NCBI RefSeq assembly: GCF_003259335.1
Contig: NZ_QLLL01000008.1
Location: forward strand, 62,001-126,000
Origin: Chitinophaga skermanii
GTDB taxonomy: Bacteria > Bacteroidota > Bacteroidia > Chitinophagales > Chitinophagaceae
DNA length: 64,000 nt
Reading direction: 5' to 3'
A program made the translations under genes and the position numbers. Below the pieces are notes generated by a model, which saw only the letters and a program-made list of their open reading frames with translations, was not told the DNA's origin and did not search any database. Below are positions 59,826 to 64,000 of this stretch, one piece after another; position 1 is the first letter of the stretch; the number at the start of each line of letters is the position of its first letter.

Positions 59826-60242
59826 TTATGCTGTTACAACAGCTGTAGCGTCAATTTCTACTAACATCCCATCCAGCGCTAACCTTGGTACGGGAATAAG
59901 TGTATTCACCGGGTACAATTCATCGGGCCACGCTTTCTTCCATTCTTCAATGATGATTTGTAGCTTTTCTTGCGAGTGATCCACTACTAACGTAGTTAGT
60001 TTTGCAATATGTTGCAAATCGGCACCGGCAGATTGTAACGCTGTACGTAAGTTCTGCAATGCACAAGCTACTTGTGTACGGAAATCGTTGCTTAATGTTC
60101 CTTGTGTATCCGATTCGCCACCTTGCCCCGCGATATAAATTATTTTCGCATTAGCAGGTACCTGCGCTACATGCGAAAACCCAAACGGCTGCGGGTTGAA
60201 AATATTGCCCGGGTTACTGGTGGTGTGAATTTTTGTTGTCAT
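59826..60242 (-). CDS. RidA/YjgF-family protein
   Basis: A 138-residue RidA-fold protein. Recognisable segments are FGFSHVAQVPANAKIIYIAGQGG, FRTQVACALQNLRTALQSAGADLQHIAKLTTLVVD (in parts) and the end PVPRLALDGMLVEIDATAVV, with the usual catalytic arginine in VPRLAL. Canonical RidA hydrolyses reactive enamines and imines; subgroup and substrate are not certain here. It lies between the AhpD-like gene (13 bp gap) and the ECF41 gene (20 bp gap). Confidence 0.88.
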   Translation of the reverse strand: MTTKIHTTSNPGNIFNPQPFGFSHVAQVPANAKIIYIAGQGGESDTQGTLSNDFRTQVACALQNLRTALQSAGADLQHIAKLTTLVVDHSQEKLQIIIEEWKKAWPDELYPVNTLIPVPRLALDGMLVEIDATAVVTA

Positions 60243-60255
60243 GTTGTTCTACTGA

Positions 60256-60705
60256 TTAAAACATGCCCACTTTGTAGGTTCCTGCAACGCTCTTCCATGC
60301 AATATTCAACCTATTCCACATGTTAATTTGAGCCACTGCAATAGTGATATCTACAATTTGGGCCGGGGTGAAAAATTGTGTCAACGGCTCATATACTTCA
60401 TTGGGTGCCTCGCAATGGGTTAAAGCTTCTGCAAACGCTAACACCGCACGTTCTTCATCGCTGTAATAGGGTGCTTCGCGCCATGCTGCTAAGCCATGAA
60501 GGCGTTGCTCGGTATCGCCCAAGTGAATGGCCTCTTTGTGGTGCATATCCAAGCAATAAGCACAACCATTGATCTGTGAAACCCTGTATTTCAGCAACTC
60601 GAATAGTTTATGATCGATGCCACTGTTCTTTAAATGCATTTCTGTTTTGAAAAGCCCGTCAAAAGCGCCTTTATTAGCTTGTTGGAAAGTGATTCTTGGT
60701 TCCAT
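60256..60705 (-). CDS. AhpD-like carboxymuconolactone decarboxylase family protein
   Basis: A 149-residue helical protein of the CMD/AhpD family. The redox-type motif is GCAYCLDMH, with C48, C51 and H55, as in AhpD-like alkylhydroperoxidases. The rest is ELLKYRVSQIN before, and LAFAEALTHCEAPN and TIAVAQINMWNRLNIAWKSV after, all family-typical. It is the first gene of the ECF41 operon. Genes of this kind are the usual partner of ECF41 sigma factors (the COE set: carboxymuconolactone decarboxylases, oxidoreductases, epimerases). A role in oxidative or electrophile stress is likely. Confidence 0.9.
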   Translation of the reverse strand: MEPRITFQQANKGAFDGLFKTEMHLKNSGIDHKLFELLKYRVSQINGCAYCLDMHHKEAIHLGDTEQRLHGLAAWREAPYYSDEERAVLAFAEALTHCEAPNEVYEPLTQFFTPAQIVDITIAVAQINMWNRLNIAWKSVAGTYKVGMF

Positions 60706-60747
60706 ATAAGGTGAATTTTATTTGTTTTTAACTAATTACACCAATAA

Positions 60748-60774
60748 GACAAGGTGGGGCATAAAAACGTGACA
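60748..60774 (-). promoter_or_regulatory. ECF41-type promoter
   Basis: Minus strand: TGTCACG (60774-60768), a 16-bp spacer, TGTC (60751-60748). The known ECF41 consensus is TGTCACA-N16-CGTC, so the match is one base off in each element with identical spacing. The first start codon of the operon is 43 bp downstream. Confidence 0.75.
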
Positions 60775-60840
60775 GGTTTCCTAAAATTTTTTTTAATGCC
60801 CTCAAATCTAGGCCATTCCGCCCGGATTTTAGTAATAAAA

Positions 60841-60868
60841 AACGGCCTCCACTTAAGTAGAAGCCGTT
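60841..60868 (-). terminator. Intrinsic terminator after the 60901 gene
   Basis: AACGGC-C-TC-C-ACTT / AAGT-A-GA-A-GCCGTT, an imperfect stem, with TTTTTTATTA following on the minus strand. Confidence 0.65.
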
Positions 60869-60900
60869 CATAGCGTATGGCGAAGGTAAAAAGTGTTCTA

Positions 60901-61521
60901 TTAGAATCTACCTGCTTTAATAACGAACTGTGCTGCCGGGCCACTCAATTTGCTATCGGTGATATTAGGGGTGTTCGAACCTGCTACTAACCTGTATGAT
61001 ACACCAATACCAATACGCAAGAAAGTAGTAATGTTCATTTCAGCATTTACTTGTGGTTCTGTTACAAAGAAACCGCTTTGGTCGTGCCATACTTGTTTCT
61101 CTGTATCACGCAAGCGTTCACCACGCATAATGCCGCCACCGCCAATTAAAGCGCCTACAGATACATGGAACAATTTATTAGAGTTGAAAGTATATTCCGG
61201 TAAGAAACCTGCGTACCACATTGTCCAATATTCTGTAGGATCAATGGTATTTACACGGGGCGCTTCAATGCTATTTACCAAGGCATAACCCGCTAAGCCT
61301 AATGTTACTTTACTATTCAACATCACACCTGCGCTACCACCAACTATCACAGCTAGTTTATCATCCAAGGTGCTAAATTTCACAGTAGGGGAAGCATAAC
61401 CACCTACTCGTAATTTACCGGTACCACGGTTCGAAAGCGTTTCCATGGTTTGTGTTTTCTCTTGTGCTGTCAAATATTGACAAAACAATAATGACAAACA
61501 TAATGCAAGTACTTTTTTCAT
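60901..61521 (-). CDS. Exported porin-like outer-membrane protein of unknown function
   Basis: A 206-residue protein with signal peptide (MKKVLALCLSLLFCQYLTA-Q). The mature part has alternating strands typical of a small beta-barrel (GKLRVGGYASPTVKFSTL, LAVIVGGSAGVMLNSKVTLGLAGYALV, HVSVGALIGGGGIMRG, FLRIGIGVSYRLVAG) and ends in Phe (AAQFVIKAGRF), as outer-membrane barrels do. No specific family is recognised. Single gene with its own terminator. Confidence 0.75.
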   Translation of the reverse strand: MKKVLALCLSLLFCQYLTAQEKTQTMETLSNRGTGKLRVGGYASPTVKFSTLDDKLAVIVGGSAGVMLNSKVTLGLAGYALVNSIEAPRVNTIDPTEYWTMWYAGFLPEYTFNSNKLFHVSVGALIGGGGIMRGERLRDTEKQVWHDQSGFFVTEPQVNAEMNITTFLRIGIGVSYRLVAGSNTPNITDSKLSGPAAQFVIKAGRF

Positions 61522-61612
61522 ATCAATAATGGGAGGTGTTAAGAATTAACGTTAGCGAATAAAGGGTAGTAAAGTTTGATTCAAAAGCCGAGCTAATATT
61601 CTTTGTATAAAA

Positions 61613-61640
61613 CCAGGCAATGCATTGAAACACTGCCTGG
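61613..61640 (-). terminator. Intrinsic terminator after the DUF4249 gene
   Basis: CCAGGCA / TGCCTGG arms with a 14-nt loop; minus strand continues TTTTATAC. Confidence 0.55.
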
Positions 61641-61671
61641 GAAGATTAATTGTAGGTTGTAATGATGTATA

Positions 61672-62547
61672 TTAAAGTGGTTTGATGGTTTTGTCGGCAA
61701 AACTTACGGCCGAAGTACCAAACCAACCCAGTACTTTTTTTGTACTAGCAGGGTTCGTGTTCTTCAAGTTTGTACCCACATTTTCCAATACAGTAGCGAA
61801 TAAGCCACCGTTATTCACTTGTTTATCAACGTGTGATAGGAAATCGTAGCTTGGTTTTGATAAAGAAGCCAAGCGAACAATTACTTTTTCATCTAATTGG
61901 AAGGGTTTATCCCAGTCCGTAATGCTTTCCGCGATCGGCTGAATAAATATGGCGCTATCAGCTAAACCTGCTTCAAACGAACCATCAATAGCGAAAATGT
62001 TACTTTGTACATTGCTGGTTGTATTTCTATACCCTCTTACCCAATAGTAATCAGTGACAGGTCCTGCAATATCACGTGCCCAGAAACGAGCGTAATAACC
62101 TTCTTTGCCCGATGCCGATTCGTCTTTCTTCTTGAATTCGTAAGTAATAGAATCTACTGGTGGAACGCGTTTGATTGTATCCATGGCCACGAATTCATCG
62201 GCGCCAAGGGTAACCGTCAATTTATATACGTGACCCAGTTTAGCGATGCTCACATTCGCTCCGGGGTTGTGGCTATATACGCCGTTTGCGAAGGTGAATG
62301 GGTAGGTTTTGTTTTCTGTAACATCCTGCAAAACAATCGTGGCATTGCTTACTACCGGGGCCGGTTGAGAGCTGGTGTACGGCACGGTTTCAGAGATGCG
62401 GATCGTTTGCGTACCGGGCGCTGTTGTAATCCAGGCGTCTACTACTGGGTAAACTTTGCCTTTCGGAATGTCGAGATCTATTTTGTCTTCGCAAGCTGTA
62501 AATACGGCTGCGATGGCGAGTATTGATAAGTTGAAAATTCGTTTCAT
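61672..62547 (-). CDS. DUF4249 family lipoprotein
   Basis: A 291-residue lipoprotein (MKRIFNLSILAIAAVFTAC). DUF4249 is a Bacteroidota-restricted domain, here with KVYPVVDAWITTAPGTQTIRISETVPYTS (in parts), an N-terminal fibronectin-like strand set, and a C-terminal helical and strand part. Genes of this family sit next to TonB-dependent receptors, and the receptor gene is 20 bp upstream here. The pair is thought to work like SusC/SusD on an unknown nutrient, with the lipoprotein on the cell surface. Confidence 0.9.
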   Translation of the reverse strand: MKRIFNLSILAIAAVFTACEDKIDLDIPKGKVYPVVDAWITTAPGTQTIRISETVPYTSSQPAPVVSNATIVLQDVTENKTYPFTFANGVYSHNPGANVSIAKLGHVYKLTVTLGADEFVAMDTIKRVPPVDSITYEFKKKDESASGKEGYYARFWARDIAGPVTDYYWVRGYRNTTSNVQSNIFAIDGSFEAGLADSAIFIQPIAESITDWDKPFQLDEKVIVRLASLSKPSYDFLSHVDKQVNNGGLFATVLENVGTNLKNTNPASTKKVLGWFGTSAVSFADKTIKPL

Positions 62548-62567
62548 GTTTCGGTTTTTAGATCGGG

Positions 62568-64000
62568 TTAGAATTTGAAATTGTACGTAATACCTGGAAT
62601 AATGCTGCCGATAATACTCATGCGCACGGCTTCTTTCTTCGTTTTGTCGTCGTCATTTTGTTTGAAGTAGATCGTGTAAGCATTTCTACGTGCATATACG
62701 TTGTACAACGAGAATACCCATTCGCCTTTCCAGCGTTTTGTTTGTTTTCCTTTCAAGGTGTACGATAAATCCAAACGGTGGAATGCCGGCAGCCTGTAGT
62801 TGTTACGTTTTTCAGTGGTGTTATATGGAATATCCCAATCTTGGAATTCTAACCTAGCATCAGCAAATGTACCCGGTGTGCCACTTGCATAAATGAAGTT
62901 GGCAGATACACTACCTCGTTTTGATACTTCATGGTTTACAACCACGTTCAAGTTGTGGGTACGATCGTAACGGTTCAAGAACCATTCGTTCTGGCTAATC
63001 CCCATTGTTTTTCTTTCACTGCGCGATAAGGTATAACTAACCCAACCGGTTGTTTTACCTACTTCTTTCTTCGCATATAATTCAATACCGTAAGCACGTC
63101 CTTCAGAAGGTAATAAATCAGCTTCAATCAACTGGTTTAACTGCAACTTTGCGTTGTCGATATAATCCAATTGGTTATGCATCTTCTTGTAGAATACTTC
63201 TGCAGATGCTTCCCATTTGCCTGTAGGAGCAGAATAAAAGTAACCTGCTGTTACTTGGTCGGCTACCTGTGGCTCGATGTTATTCGTGCTGGGTGTCCAT
63301 ATATCAAGCGGGGTAGGAGATGCTGTATTCGATAATTGGTGCATGAATTGAGACGTTCTAGCATACGCCAATTTCACAGCGCTCTTATTATCGATGGCAT
63401 AGCGGGCAGAGAAACGTGGTTCGAAGAAGTAATAATCTTTAATTACTTCACCTGCTCCATATTCTTTCTGGCCAATTAAACGCTTGCGAATACCCGCTGT
63501 GGTATCAGCATAATAGTAGGCAGTACCTTTACCCATATATTGGAATCCCGATACACGCGCACCATATTGAATGCCCAATTTCGGCGATACTTTAAATTCA
63601 TGATCCAAATAAATCCCAGATTCTAAAGCATGCTGGTGGTTCAATTCAATCACACTTTCTCGGGTATCTTCAGTACCTACACCTTTACCCGGCTTAAATT
63701 TGTAATACACGCTCTGCAAACCAAAATGCAAGCTGTTATTACTGTTGATGTAATAAGTAAAGGCTGGTTTTACACCATAGTTAATGATGTTTGAGGTCCA
63801 ATCATATCCTTGCTTTTCTTTCGCATCTTCTTCAGAAGCAAAACTCAAGGAATAATCGTATTGACTATAATAAGTAGTTAAGTTCAAGAATAAACGATCG
63901 TTGAAGATATGGTTCCAACGGATAGAAGTTGTGGTATTACCCCAGTTAAACTTCGCTTGCTCACCCAAACCAAATACGTCTCTACCAAAATAACCACTCA
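62568..64000 (-). CDS. TonB-dependent outer-membrane receptor, C-terminal part (partial)
   Basis: The gene runs off the right edge; only the C-terminal ~477 residues of the barrel are present, continuing upstream as Y-F-G-R-D-V-F-G-L-G-E. Strand-turn text such as WNHIFNDRLFLNLTTYYSQYDYSL, FEPRFSARYAIDNKSAVKLAYARTSQFMHQL and AYGIELYAKKEVGKTTGWVSYTLSRSER is typical of TonB receptors. The protein ends in Phe (ITYNFKF), the outer-membrane insertion signal. Plug and carboxypeptidase-like domains would be upstream. It pairs with the DUF4249 lipoprotein and would be energised by a TonB-ExbBD system such as that at 29.4-30.6 kb. Confidence 0.93.
   Translation of the reverse strand, partial: SGYFGRDVFGLGEQAKFNWGNTTTSIRWNHIFNDRLFLNLTTYYSQYDYSLSFASEEDAKEKQGYDWTSNIINYGVKPAFTYYINSNNSLHFGLQSVYYKFKPGKGVGTEDTRESVIELNHQHALESGIYLDHEFKVSPKLGIQYGARVSGFQYMGKGTAYYYADTTAGIRKRLIGQKEYGAGEVIKDYYFFEPRFSARYAIDNKSAVKLAYARTSQFMHQLSNTASPTPLDIWTPSTNNIEPQVADQVTAGYFYSAPTGKWEASAEVFYKKMHNQLDYIDNAKLQLNQLIEADLLPSEGRAYGIELYAKKEVGKTTGWVSYTLSRSERKTMGISQNEWFLNRYDRTHNLNVVVNHEVSKRGSVSANFIYASGTPGTFADARLEFQDWDIPYNTTEKRNNYRLPAFHRLDLSYTLKGKQTKRWKGEWVFSLYNVYARRNAYTIYFKQNDDDKTKKEAVRMSIIGSIIPGITYNFKF

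Overview
The window reads as a chromosomal segment from a Bacteroidota bacterium, most likely the Chitinophagaceae or a close relative. Signs of this are Bacteroidota promoters (a -7 box of the form TAnnTTTG, sometimes with TTTG near -33), few Shine-Dalgarno sequences, a TonB-dependent receptor next to a DUF4249 lipoprotein, DUF4142 and DUF6786-type lipoproteins, NamZ (DUF1343), and many small exported proteins of unknown function. No phage, transposase, CRISPR array or rRNA was seen. One tRNA is present, tRNA-Leu(GAG).

Layout. 1-10.5 kb: tail of a C-terminal processing protease, OxyR, a DUF3052/OmdA protein, an exported protein, a glycosyltransferase-methyltransferase pair, tandem paralogous lipoproteins, a DUF4142 lipoprotein and a metallo-beta-lactamase-fold hydrolase. 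10.8-19.3 kb: a compact haem operon on the minus strand, in transcription order hemA-hemC-hemD-hemE-hemF-hemB-hemL, with hemH (ferrochelatase) divergent. It covers glutamyl-tRNA to protoporphyrinogen and the final iron insertion; only protoporphyrinogen oxidase is missing. 19.4-22.4 kb: three-subunit proton-translocating transhydrogenase. 22.4-45.7 kb: housekeeping genes (rsmF, fmt, pepT, exbB/exbD, prmC, ribD, yigZ, apbC/mrp, pyrF, glutaryl-CoA dehydrogenase, apbE) mixed with envelope proteins. 46-48.6 kb: a G/T-skewed stretch holding a lactonase-family gene, then an EamA transporter. 48.7-53.5 kb: tRNA-Leu, an orphan histidine kinase, a glycosyltransferase, a small membrane protein and an amidohydrolase, bracketed by a 25-bp direct repeat of the tRNA 3' end. 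53.5-57.5 kb: a C1 peptidase and a BlaI/BlaR1-like pair. 58-60.8 kb: sterol-desaturase-family protein and an ECF41 sigma-factor operon. 60.9-64 kb: an outer-membrane protein, a DUF4249 lipoprotein and a TonB-dependent receptor that runs off the window.

The most informative regulatory observations are these. (1) A promoter matching the ECF41 consensus (TGTCACG-N16-TGTC) lies ahead of the AhpD-like/RidA/ECF41 operon, so that operon probably regulates itself. (2) Two identical-architecture dyads (TACGA-N6-TCGTA) sit inside the predicted blaI promoter, which drives an M56 peptidase whose exterior domain is an uninterrupted run of 20 heptads instead of a beta-lactam sensor. (3) Two intergenic regions carry short repeats phased at 10-11 bp. 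All functional calls rest on reading the sequence and on known family features; no database search was run.
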